Part shown: one piece after another, positions 53,066 to 62,500 of the stretch
How the letters are laid out: the number at the start of each line of letters is the position of its first letter
Numbering within the stretch: the first letter of the stretch is position 1
Source: Oligosphaera ethanolica
Lineage (GTDB): Bacteria > Verrucomicrobiota > Lentisphaeria > Oligosphaerales > Oligosphaeraceae
DNA length: 64,000 bases
Assembly (NCBI RefSeq): GCF_030814695.1
Contig: NZ_JAUSVL010000001.1
Coordinates: forward strand, 3,632,227 to 3,696,226
Direction of reading: 5' to 3'
Position numbers and translations under genes: made by a program
The notes under the pieces: generated by a model
Databases searched by the model: none
Seen by the model: the letters and a program-made list of their open reading frames with translations, nothing else
What the model was told of the DNA's origin: nothing

Positions 53066-54121
53066 CTATCGCAAAGGGATGGTGTACTGCGGTTTTCCGC
53101 CGTCACCGGTGTCCGATATGGCATTGTAGAGAATGGTCAGCAGTGACAGAGTCGTCTTGGAGCGCATGTCGTCATTGTCAATCCAGTACCATTGTCCGCG
53201 GTAACGAGTGGCGCAGTAAGCATCGTTGGTCTGGGTACCGCAGTGAATTTTGAGGAAACGGCAGGACTTTGGGTTGGGAGCATCGCCCTGCATGGCGTTG
53301 TTATCATGCGCTGGGACTGCAGTGGAAAGATCATAGAGGGTTCCCAGCAGTGAGCGATAGATCAGGACGGTGTGGTCATCGGCGAGGTAGTGGTCACGGA
53401 AACGTTGGATAACGGCAGCGTCATGCTGGGTTGCAAAGCGGGTCAAGACAATGCCAGCCATGACCAGGGCATTTTGGCTGCGCTTTTCCTCGCTGTCCAA
53501 TCCAATGATGGTGGGAGCACGCCTGGCTTTAAATGGGTCGCGATAATCAAAATCAGAAATGTCACCGATTTGCATCATGAGTGCGGCAAAGCGTTTACAG
53601 TCCATTTCGTCGGGGAAGGGCGCTGCGGCCAGCGGCCGGGAAGGGGAGGGCGTGCCCACAGGCAGACGTTCGGTGAACAGCTCCCAGATGTCGAAGAAGT
53701 CAAAGCCGGAGATGCCCAGGGTCATCATGGTTTCGAGCGGTATTGGCCGAGTCAGGTGCTGGGAGAACTCGATGCCCTGCAAGGGGCGGTAACTGATGGT
53801 GGGTTGCTGAGAATAGCCGAGTTGCGCGCCCGTCGAGCCTTGGCGGTTGCGCACGTCGGTTGGGGTGGCTCGGGTGAAGTTGAAGCTGGCGGAGGCTCCG
53901 CTCGAAAGGTTCTCGCTGGCGGCGATATTGACGACGGACATGAACGCTGGCGAGGCGCGGAAGCGCAAGCGCACAATATTGTTCAGCAGTTGCTGGTCGG
54001 TCGCCTGAGCGACGGCTTCGTTGAAGCCCGGTAGATCCCGTTCTATGCTTTTCGTGCCGATGTGTGTACAGCCTGTCGCGATTAACAGTCCTGCCAGCAA
54101 AGCCAGTATGCATCCCTTCAT
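53066..54121 (-). CDS. Lipoprotein of unknown function upstream of patatin
   Basis: The 351-residue protein has a signal peptide with lipobox LLIATGC (Cys 18). The mature part starts ERDLPGFNEAVAQATDQQLL then NNIVRLRFRASPAFMSVVNI, a pattern seen in uncharacterised lipoproteins of diverse Gram-negative bacteria. A Ser/Ala-rich stretch (ASENLSSGASASFNFTRATP) suggests a beta structure, and the C-terminal third is rich in aromatic residues. It may sit in the outer or inner membrane leaflet. Its pairing with a phospholipase suggests a shared lipid-related task, but that is inference. Confidence 0.7.
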   Translation of the reverse strand: MKGCILALLAGLLIATGCTHIGTKSIERDLPGFNEAVAQATDQQLLNNIVRLRFRASPAFMSVVNIAASENLSSGASASFNFTRATPTDVRNRQGSTGAQLGYSQQPTISYRPLQGIEFSQHLTRPIPLETMMTLGISGFDFFDIWELFTERLPVGTPSPSRPLAAAPFPDEMDCKRFAALMMQIGDISDFDYRDPFKARRAPTIIGLDSEEKRSQNALVMAGIVLTRFATQHDAAVIQRFRDHYLADDHTVLIYRSLLGTLYDLSTAVPAHDNNAMQGDAPNPKSCRFLKIHCGTQTNDAYCATRYRGQWYWIDNDDMRSKTTLSLLTILYNAISDTGDGGKPQYTIPLR

Positions 54122-54157
54122 TGCCCAACTCCCTGTTGATTGCTGTCGTGAGAAAGA

Positions 54158-54484
54158 TCACCTGTTTTGAACGCGAAGCTGCACTTCGGCGCCCGGCTTG
54201 AAGAGCGGGGTGAAGCCCACCCCGATACTCAATATGCAACCGATTGATGCTGAAACGCTATCGGCCTGTTGCAGCCGTTGCCGACGGTAGCCGCAAACTT
54301 TACTGTGTCCAGATGCCGCCGTCAAGGCCTCTATTTCCACGGCGCTTATCCTTGGCAATCGGTCAGTGATTGATTCTTGTTGTCCCTGCAAGCTGGGGAG
54401 CCAAGCACGCCCTCGGCATCCCTGGCCGCAAATCGGCAGAAGCGCTGATAGCGCGACCGACGATAGCCATGGGTGGCGCGCCAA
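54158..54484 (-). CDS. Possible small lipoprotein leading the patatin operon
   Basis: The frame gives 108 residues with a possible signal and lipobox (SALLPICGQGC) and a C-terminal part (CILSIGVGFTPLFKPGAEVQ). The start is a TTG at 54484 with only a weak ribosome site. It ends 36 bp before the lipoprotein gene in the same direction, which is the main reason to keep it. Confidence 0.35.
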   Translation of the reverse strand: MARHPWLSSVALSALLPICGQGCRGRAWLPSLQGQQESITDRLPRISAVEIEALTAASGHSKVCGYRRQRLQQADSVSASIGCILSIGVGFTPLFKPGAEVQLRVQNR

Positions 54485-54501
54485 GGTTGTGGTCCCGGCT
54501 A

Positions 54502-54593
54502 CTGTTGCGTCTCTACGAGGCGCTGACTCTAGGTGACCTTCCTTCCCCAGGCTGAAGCATGGGGTTAAGCATGGTTAAGCGCCTACGGCGCAA
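54502..54593 (+). repeat. Dispersed repeat R5, copy 2
   Basis: The core at 54544-54593 matches 22971-23020 in 48 of 50 bases, 31.5 kb away. No gene is seen between 54485 and 55302. Confidence 0.75.
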
Positions 54594-54663
54594 AAACATC
54601 GCCAGCGAATGACGGCGGTTTTCGGCTCGGATCGGACGAATCACGTCGTCAGATCGGCCAAGT

Positions 54664-55080
54664 TCGGCCCAGAGGGCCGCACCATGCGTAACCCCGGGTG
54701 AGGCGCCCAGAGGGCGACGCAACCCGGGGGAGGACGACAACGTAGGATTGCGCTTGGAGGGCGCTACATTGGCCTGGTCTGGCACGTCGAGTCACACCGC
54801 GCCGGAGAGTGAAATTACTGGCAGTCAGTATCAATCACTGACCGATTGCTATCCTTGGGGCGTCACGCCTAACTCTGATTCACTGTGATGCCCGGGGGGC
54901 GCTCGCTAGTCCAGACCAGACGAGCTCAGCAAGTATCCAAGCCTCACTCTGGCGAGACGGGCGGGGACGTGCTATGCAAATGTGGCGCCCACCGCGCGCT
55001 GTTGTTTGTGTTGTCGATCCCCTGGGGTGCAGCGCCCAGCCGGGTACCGAACCCGCCCATGGTTATGCATGGAACGGCCC
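54664..55080. repeat. Inverted pair of palindrome-rich repeats
   Basis: The block 54664-54730 (GGCCCAGAGGGCCGCACCATG.. to ..GCGACGCAACCCGGGG) is loosely matched by the complement of 55018-55080 (shared ATGGTTATGCATGG- and CCC-GGGTGC-like parts). Between them is unannotated sequence. Confidence 0.4.
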
Positions 55081-55139
55081 ACATCGTGGACAAACGCCGT
55101 GCCAGCGGCCATCATCTTGGGCGCTGCCGTCCCAGGGCG

Positions 55140-55255
55140 CGTCCAAGAGTCCCCGGAGTCAGCCAACCGGTCCTCGAAGCCCAAGAGGTACCCAATCAGT
55201 CCAAGGCGTTCCATGCGTCATTCCCCACGGTCCCAGGCGTCTCCAGAAACCGGTG
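55140..55255. repeat. Degenerate GTCC-spaced sequence
   Basis: GTCC recurs (GTCCAAGA, GTCCCCGGA, GTCAGCCAACC, GTCCTCGAA, later GTCCAAGGC, GTCCCAGGC) with similar wording to 4661-4829, for example GTCCAAGGCGT in both. Confidence 0.45.
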
Positions 55256-55302
55256 GGTATCAATGAGTGAGGGATTACTCTGATAGGCCCCGCTTGCTGC
55301 CT

Positions 55303-58300
55303 TCACCATCGGGCCTTACTCTTTTCCCGGAGCATTGCCTCAATTCTCTTCATATCCGGGTGGTCGTGGCCGGCATCACGAAGGAGCATGAAGTCGCTGC
55401 GCGCCTCGTCGTTCCACTCACGCCCGTCAAGAAAGGAGGTCCTGGCGTACTTCTCGTAGATGGCCTTGGCCTTCTCGAACTGGCCGTTGAACAAGTATGC
55501 GTGGGCGAGATTCAGGCGGGCCGGGCAAGCTTTGTCGTGGCCGAGAAGGGCGACGGCTTGCTCGCCATCAGGTAAGGCTGCAGCGAAGCGTCCCGCCAGT
55601 AGCCTATACCAAGTAAGTCGGGGCAGCACATCATCGGCAAGAAGCTGAATGTGACCAGGGCGGTCAGTCAACTGCCTATTGACAAGGGCGACAAGCTGCG
55701 CAGACCATCCAGCAGCCGCAGGGTAATCCTTGCCACGAAACGAGAGTTCTGACAATTGAGAAAGGATTAGCAACCTCCAGCGGCCCCCGTCTAGTGTGGT
55801 GTCGGACACGGCGACCAGTGCCTCCATATACAGAGTCCGCGCATCTGCTTGGTAGTCGTTTCGAGCGGCCTGAGCGGCAGCGCAGCAGAGGGCATGGACC
55901 AGTTCGATCCGAGAGCGTTTGCCGGCGGCGACTTCAGTGCGAATCGCAGCCAAGTCAAAGACGGGTTGCTTCCATATTAGCGCCAGCATCGCGTTATGTC
56001 CCCTGTCCGCGGCCAACCAAGCTGCTGTCCGACCGGCGATATCCGGGGTGTCCGCAGGCACGCCTACCTCGATGGCCAAGGCGACCTCGGACAAATCGCC
56101 CTGCCGGGCGGCTTCGATCATTCTATCTGGATGCGCTAGAAGATACTCACGCACGGTCTGGTCGTGAAAGGGGGAGATTGGGCGGTCCAGGGGGGCGTTG
56201 ACAACCCAGCGGACCAATCCTCCCATCACTGGGTTGTCGGTATGATGTAAAAGCTCATTCCTTAACCGCACCCGTTCCTCTCCAGGCACTGCCTGCAACA
56301 GGCCGGTGTCAGAATCTAGGCGAAAGCCTGCGACGAGGGCAGCCAACTGGCCGATGAGTTTCACTTCATCCGGCCCCAGCTTCAGGGGGATAGGGGGAAA
56401 CGGCCATAGCTTCGCGGAGCCCTCGTCCGATACCGTAAGCAACCAGTGCCCGTCCGGGCTGAATTCGGCACTCCGGACTGCATCTTGATGTTGCATGGGG
56501 TTGCTGACGGGCTTGCCGGTCGCCGCATCCCAGACCTGCGCAGAAAGGTCGCTCGACCAAGTCAGAACCCAATTGCTATCGGCACTGAAGCTTGCACCGT
56601 AGATGTCACCATCATGTTGCATGGGCGCGCTAACCGGCTTGCCGGTCCTCGCCTCCCAGACTTGTGCCGTTTGATCGCTCGAACTGGTGAGGATTAGCTT
56701 GCCATCAGCAGTGAATCCCCCGATATTGCAACCGCCCTCGTGACGCATGAGTTCACTGACCGGCCTGCCCGTTGTTGCGTCCCAGACCCGTGCCGTCCAG
56801 TCCTCCGACGCTGTGGCGACCAGGCTGCCATCCGGGCTGAAAATGGCCTCGCAGATGAAATCATTGTGGCGCATCGGTTCGCAGACCGACTTGCCAGTCG
56901 CGGCATCCCATACCCGTGCTTCCCCATATTCCATCATTCCCTGCTTGGTAAGTACCCGGATACTGTCAGGGCTGAAGGCCGCAAAGCACATATTATGCTC
57001 TGGCCCAATCTCCTCGCCAACTGGCTTTCGGGTTGCCGCATCCCAAACTTGAACCTTGAGATTACCAAACTCGCCTGACTCCGTAACCACCCAGCGCTTG
57101 TCTGGACTGAAGGCTACCCCGTACACCTCACCCCTGTGTCGCATTGGTTCACCCACTGGGATGCCGGTCGCCGCATCCCACACTTGGGCCTCGCCCTCGC
57201 CGATGAGGTCCATTTCGCCCGACTCTGTAGCCCCCCAATTCGATGTTCCGGACGCTGTCACGACCCAGCGACTGTCTTGGTTGAATTGCGCGGAGTTAAC
57301 GGTTGCCTTGTGAGATAGCGGTTGGCCTGCCGGTTTGCCTGTCGCCGCTTCCCAGACCTGAACTGTGTTGTCGTTCAACGCGGTGAGAACCCAGCGACCG
57401 TCGGGGCTGAAGACTGTGCGGAATAGGAATATCTCGGGCTTGTGTTGCATAGGCCGGCAGATGGGGCTTTCCGTCGCGACATCCCAAATCTGCACCGTGC
57501 TAACGTTCGATGTGACAAGCACCCGGCGGCCATCCGGACTGAAAGTCGCACGTTCAACACTCTCACCGGGAAATACCGGTCGGCTGACCGGCATCCCCGA
57601 CCTTACTTCCCACACCCACACGCTGCCACCCGACGAAGTGGCTGCGCGACGGCCATCCGGACTGAAACTCGCGTCCCAGACGGCGCGATCATGCCGCATC
57701 GGTTCGCCAATGGGTTTGCCTGTGGCTGCCTCCCACACCTGTGCGCTCTTGTCATAACCGGCGGTGACGATCCAGTATCCGTCGGGAGTGAAGGCCGCTG
57801 AGCTGACCATCGCCTCGTGCCACATCGCCTCACCACTGAATGGCGCGCCAGTTAACATTTCCCATACCATCGCACACCCCTTTTCCCACGTCCCACGTCC
57901 TCCTGTTCGAGTGAAGCCAAACGCCCCCCTTGTGGTGAGAACAGAACCGCCCTCAGGACTGAATGTTGCAGACCGTATGTCGTCTTGGAGGTTGGGTTCA
58001 GCAACGAGCGTGCCAGTGCCAGTGTCCCAGACACACCATCCACCCGAGTGACCGCACAGGAGGGGGCCATTCACTTCGCCGAACACGGTAAGAACCCGGC
58101 GACCGTCGGGGCTGAATTGCGCACTGGCGACCTCATCGTTGTGGTGCAGAGGTTCGCCGAGGGGTTTACCCGTGGCCGCATCCCAGACCCGTGCAGCCTT
58201 GTCCCTGCAAGCAGTAACGATGCGCGTCCCGTCGGGGCTGAATTGCGCACAGTTAACCATGCCTTCGTGATGCATGGGGGTGCCAATAGCTTCACCCGTG

Positions 58301-59442
58301 GCCACATCCCAGACCCGCGCGGTTTTGTCCCAGCTCGCGGTGACAATGCGCGTACCGTCGCGACTGAATTGCGCAGTGGTGACGACATCTTCGTGATGCA
58401 GAGGCCCGCCAAGGGGATTACCCGTGTCCGCGTCCCAGACCCGCGCAGCCTTGTCCCCGCCCGCGCTGATGATGCGCGTGCCGTCAGGGCTGAATGCTAC
58501 AGAGTTGACCGACTCGCCGTGCTGCATCATTGCGAGCAAGCGGGGACGGTCTTCCCGGACAACCAGAGAAACAAATCGGGCCTGGCTGGCCAAGTGATCC
58601 GGATTGTGGCTCAAAGCCCGGGCTACGTAGGCCAACGCAGCGTCAGACTGGTCACTCTCTAGCAGATCGCAGGCCTTCAGAAAATCAGACTGTGCGGCTT
58701 GCATCCTCGTCTTCTGCTCACTCTCAACGGCCTTTCCCTCAGCCTGTTTTGCCAGAGTCTCTGCGGTTAGGGCCCGATCCCGTTGCCTCTGCGCTTCGCG
58801 TTTCTGGGTCCAGGCGATGAACGCCAGCGTGCCGAACACAGCGAGGAGAACGGCTGCGACAATGGTCGCCACCAACCGCTTCCGGGCCTGCGCCCGTTCA
58901 TGGCGGCGGTAGAGCTGGTCGAAATCAAGCTGGGCGATGCCTGCGAGGATCTTGAGGAATCCGCGCGCCTTGCCGTCGCCTTCCTTGCGCAGGTCGCCGG
59001 CGATGGGTTCGGCCGGATAGCGCAGCGCCGGAGGAAAGCACTCGTCCTGCTCATGTCCCCGTGCGGTTGCGTTGGGCTCGCCGTCGAGAATCAGAGCGAG
59101 GATGCGATTGCCCTTTCCCATTGCCTGGTAGTCTACGATTTCCTTGTTGACCCACTGGGACCGGGCGGCGTTTCTGGAGCACAGGACGACCAGAAAGCGG
59201 GATGCCTCAAGGGCCTTGCGGATTGCCTCGCCAAGATCCGCCGAACTGGCCAGTTCGTCACGGTCGCGGAAGATCGGGCGCAGGTTCTTCCCTAGAACCG
59301 CGCCGTCGAATAGCTCCTGGCCGCGGAACTCGGGGGGAATGGGATAGGTTTCGAGCCGTCGGTGCAGCCACTGCCCCACTCGCCGGTCCTTCGACGAGTA
59401 GGAGATGAACGCCCAGTAGCTCTTTGTCTTGCCGTTCTCCAT
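55303..59442 (-). CDS. TIR-TM-WD40-TPR receptor-like protein
   Basis: The 1379-residue protein has an N-terminal TIR domain (residues 8-150; YWAFISYSSKDRRVGQWLHR, RPIFRDRDELASSADLGEAI, SRFLVVLCSRNAARSQWVNK then E101 at the catalytic NADase position). One membrane helix spans 188-210, then a short coiled coil (KREAQRQRDRALTAETLAKQ). About 16 WD40 repeats follow, many nearly alike (SPDGTRIVTA, ARVWDAATGKPVGEPMRH), enough for two propellers. An ankyrin-like segment (EVALAIEVGVPADTPDIAGR) and a TPR-like tail end in HPDMKRIEAMLREK. GAGGAA precedes ATG 59442. It is last in an operon behind a related gene. TIR faces the cytoplasm if the helix is a simple anchor; ligand and output are unknown. Confidence 0.87.
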   Translation of the reverse strand: MENGKTKSYWAFISYSSKDRRVGQWLHRRLETYPIPPEFRGQELFDGAVLGKNLRPIFRDRDELASSADLGEAIRKALEASRFLVVLCSRNAARSQWVNKEIVDYQAMGKGNRILALILDGEPNATARGHEQDECFPPALRYPAEPIAGDLRKEGDGKARGFLKILAGIAQLDFDQLYRRHERAQARKRLVATIVAAVLLAVFGTLAFIAWTQKREAQRQRDRALTAETLAKQAEGKAVESEQKTRMQAAQSDFLKACDLLESDQSDAALAYVARALSHNPDHLASQARFVSLVVREDRPRLLAMMQHGESVNSVAFSPDGTRIISAGGDKAARVWDADTGNPLGGPLHHEDVVTTAQFSRDGTRIVTASWDKTARVWDVATGEAIGTPMHHEGMVNCAQFSPDGTRIVTACRDKAARVWDAATGKPLGEPLHHNDEVASAQFSPDGRRVLTVFGEVNGPLLCGHSGGWCVWDTGTGTLVAEPNLQDDIRSATFSPEGGSVLTTRGAFGFTRTGGRGTWEKGCAMVWEMLTGAPFSGEAMWHEAMVSSAAFTPDGYWIVTAGYDKSAQVWEAATGKPIGEPMRHDRAVWDASFSPDGRRAATSSGGSVWVWEVRSGMPVSRPVFPGESVERATFSPDGRRVLVTSNVSTVQIWDVATESPICRPMQHKPEIFLFRTVFSPDGRWVLTALNDNTVQVWEAATGKPAGQPLSHKATVNSAQFNQDSRWVVTASGTSNWGATESGEMDLIGEGEAQVWDAATGIPVGEPMRHRGEVYGVAFSPDKRWVVTESGEFGNLKVQVWDAATRKPVGEEIGPEHNMCFAAFSPDSIRVLTKQGMMEYGEARVWDAATGKSVCEPMRHNDFICEAIFSPDGSLVATASEDWTARVWDATTGRPVSELMRHEGGCNIGGFTADGKLILTSSSDQTAQVWEARTGKPVSAPMQHDGDIYGASFSADSNWVLTWSSDLSAQVWDAATGKPVSNPMQHQDAVRSAEFSPDGHWLLTVSDEGSAKLWPFPPIPLKLGPDEVKLIGQLAALVAGFRLDSDTGLLQAVPGEERVRLRNELLHHTDNPVMGGLVRWVVNAPLDRPISPFHDQTVREYLLAHPDRMIEAARQGDLSEVALAIEVGVPADTPDIAGRTAAWLAADRGHNAMLALIWKQPVFDLAAIRTEVAAGKRSRIELVHALCCAAAQAARNDYQADARTLYMEALVAVSDTTLDGGRWRLLILSQLSELSFRGKDYPAAAGWSAQLVALVNRQLTDRPGHIQLLADDVLPRLTWYRLLAGRFAAALPDGEQAVALLGHDKACPARLNLAHAYLFNGQFEKAKAIYEKYARTSFLDGREWNDEARSDFMLLRDAGHDHPDMKRIEAMLREKSKARW

Positions 59443-59518
59443 CAGCGACGTTCCTCTTTGCCGGCGGCAATCCCAGGCGGGGCGACTGACGCACGGAGCA
59501 TCTTATTGTCCTGGCTAC

Positions 59519-62500
59519 TCACTTGGCATCCTCCGCAGGCTGGATCCCCAGCAACGCCTCGATCCTCTTCATGTCCGGGTGGTCTTGGCCCGCCTCGCGG
59601 AGGAGCTTGAAGTCGTTGCGCAACTCGTCGTTCCAAGTGCGGCCGTCCTCGAAGGCTGTGCCGAGATATTTTGTGTAGATGGCTTGGGCCTTCTCGAACT
59701 GCCCGTTGAAGAGATAGGCGTGGGCGAGGTTCATCAGCAGCGGCTCAGGTGTGTCGGGCGGCAGAAACGGCAAGCAGGCTTCGGCCGATATGATCGCGTC
59801 CGCTGGCTGCCCGGAGAGCGCCGCCGTCCAGGTCAGAGACACCGCCACGCGTGGCAGGAAACGTCCTCGGTCAGGATCAGTCTTGGGTAACGTCTCGACG
59901 GCGTTCCACGCTTGCTGCGCCGCCTGGAATGCCTGCTTGCAGTCGCCGGTGTTCATGAACATATGGGTGCTAATCAGCAGGCTGACGGCCCGATACAGCG
60001 CTACGTTCTCGTTGCTGATCTCGAAGTTAGTGCGTTCGCCACGCACGCTGGCCAACGCGTGGCGGTTGATCCTATGCCAGTCGCCGCAGGCACGTCCCTG
60101 CTCAAAGTGCTCCGCTGCTTGCTTGCCCAACCCCGCCTGCTTCGCTTCCATGCCAAGAAGGAAGTGAACACGGGCCTTCTCTGTCGCTTTCCAGTCGTTG
60201 CGGGTGGCAACGATATCGCCGTGCGGTTGGCCGAGATACAACGCTTTCAGCGCATCTCTCTCCGCCTGCGGTGCAACCGCTGCCCCGGCGTCCCATGACT
60301 CCGCCAGCCGCGCCCGTGCCGCTGCCGGGTCGATTCCTGCGGCCAGGGCGCAGATGGTCGCGAACCGTGCCGCGTCCGATCGGGTGAGCGTCATATCCGG
60401 GGTGGCGGTATGCGGGGAAAGCAGCGGATACAGTGCCATTAGGCCGGCACACGCCTCGGCGGAACGGCCGTCACTCATCAGGAGTGACATGGGCACCAGG
60501 TGAATGGCCCCATTGCCGGGATTGTCGAAGAGAAACGAGACCGCTTCGCGCATCGCGCCGTTGAGCGTCTCAACATTACCGTCCGCCTCCCACCATGCCT
60601 TGAGAAGCATCATCTTCCTGAGACTGTACTGCTGCAGCATCGCGTCGCTCATTCCCTGCGCTCGACCGGCCTTTGCGACCTCCGCGAATGTGCCCAGGGC
60701 ATCCTTATACCGCCGAAGTTCCGCTTGCAGTTCCACGATCTCCATCAAGAAGGGAATTTGCCGTGGTTGCAGACGCTGGATTTGCCGGTAGAGGCGCAAG
60801 GCCAGTTCGACGTTGCCGCTCTCTCGTGCCGTCTTCGCTTGTTGCTGCAGATCGTAGGCGGACCAGATGCGAACCTCCGACCGCTGTTGTCGCGTGAACT
60901 CCAGGTCCCCCACACGGGACCAGCACTCGATCCGGTTGCCAAACGCCACTACCCATTCCTTAGGGGAGGTGCATAGCGCCGTCACCGGAACCCCCATGGC
61001 ACGCGTGGAATAAGCGACTTTGCGCTCTACGAGATTCACGACGTGAAGAACTCCCTCTTCGTCACCGGTAACGACGGTTTGGTCTTCTCCTGGAAACTGG
61101 GCCAACCGGAACAACGGCGCATCGACTACCGGAACGGTGTGGTGCAGCGCCATCGTGGCCCGGTCGAGTACCGCCAGTTCACCGGAAGCCAGAGCCGCCA
61201 GAAGCGGCCCATCGGGGAGCACCAGCAGATCCCGCACCGTCCCGCAGGCGCGCAAAGACGCCTCTCCCAGAATCTTGCCTGCGTTTGTCTCCACGGCCAC
61301 AATCACCCCGTCGTTGATCCGTCCCAGAGGCGAACTGCGCGCCACGTACATGCACACACCATCGGGCGTGAATGCGGAAGCGGTAACCGGCATCGAGCCC
61401 GGAATCTCGGCAACGACGGTTACGGTAGACTCGGTCATTCTCACAAGTCGTACCGTGTCACCGAAAGTCTGTGGCGCCATGAGCAACAGTCCCGCCGGAC
61501 CTGCGCGTAGATGCCCCACGGTTCCTGGCAGTTTGCCGACCTCCTGTGTCTTCCCCTCGTGATAGAGGGCAACCGTGCCGTCCTTCAGCCCGATCACGGC
61601 ACGGCCATCGGGCAGCACATCGCCGCACACCGTTGCGGTTGGCAGTCCCCATTCGGTCAGTTCTGCACGCATGCCTGTCATCCCTAGAAGGCTGGCCCAG
61701 CCTCGCACGTAGGGCCACTGCTCCAGGGTAATGCCAATGGAACGCGTCGCCATTCTTCGCGTCAGCGTGCCGCCCTGCGGATCCAGCCAGTTTGGCCGAC
61801 CGCAGGCGAAAGCGCGCAACGAGTTATCCGCTTGCGCTGTCACACGCCAGACCAGATCGCTCGTCTGCTGTGTCTGGCGTACGGTTGACAGATCGACCCA
61901 CTGGCCTTCCCCCAAACCGGCGGCGAGCAGGCGATGCGGCGCGGCGTACTGCACCGTCGCCAGTTTGCATGGAGCCTGGTACAGACACTGGGCCGTTCCC
62001 GAAGCCAGGTTCAGCTCTTCGATGCGGCCGCTGGCGCCGACATCGCTGGCGGCGTAGGCCAGACAGGTCTCGTCCGGGCTGAACGACAGCCGACCGAACA
62101 GGCTCTTGCCCGAGGCGAACTGCAAGAAGCGTTGCCCCTGTGCCAGGACGGCGACAACCATGCCATCGGTGGCGTACCAGGCCATATAGCGGCCCGACGC
62201 AGAGACAGCGATGCGTCCCGGCCGCTCCGTCGCCTGTCGCCAGACCTGCTGTCCGTCGGCGGTATCGTAGGCTGAGACATGTCCCGCATCCGCATTGAGC
62301 GCGGCATAGAGCCGGGTTCCGTCGCCGGACAGACTGACAAACACACTGCCCCGACTTTGCCCGCCGACGCTGATTTCGTGTTCCACCTTCAGCACACCGC
62401 CAGTGCGCACCGCCAGGAGCAAGGCCGTGCCGTCCTGTCGCCCGATTGCCAGCCGCCGGCCATCCTTCGTGACACTGAGCGAGGCACACTTGTTTCCCAC

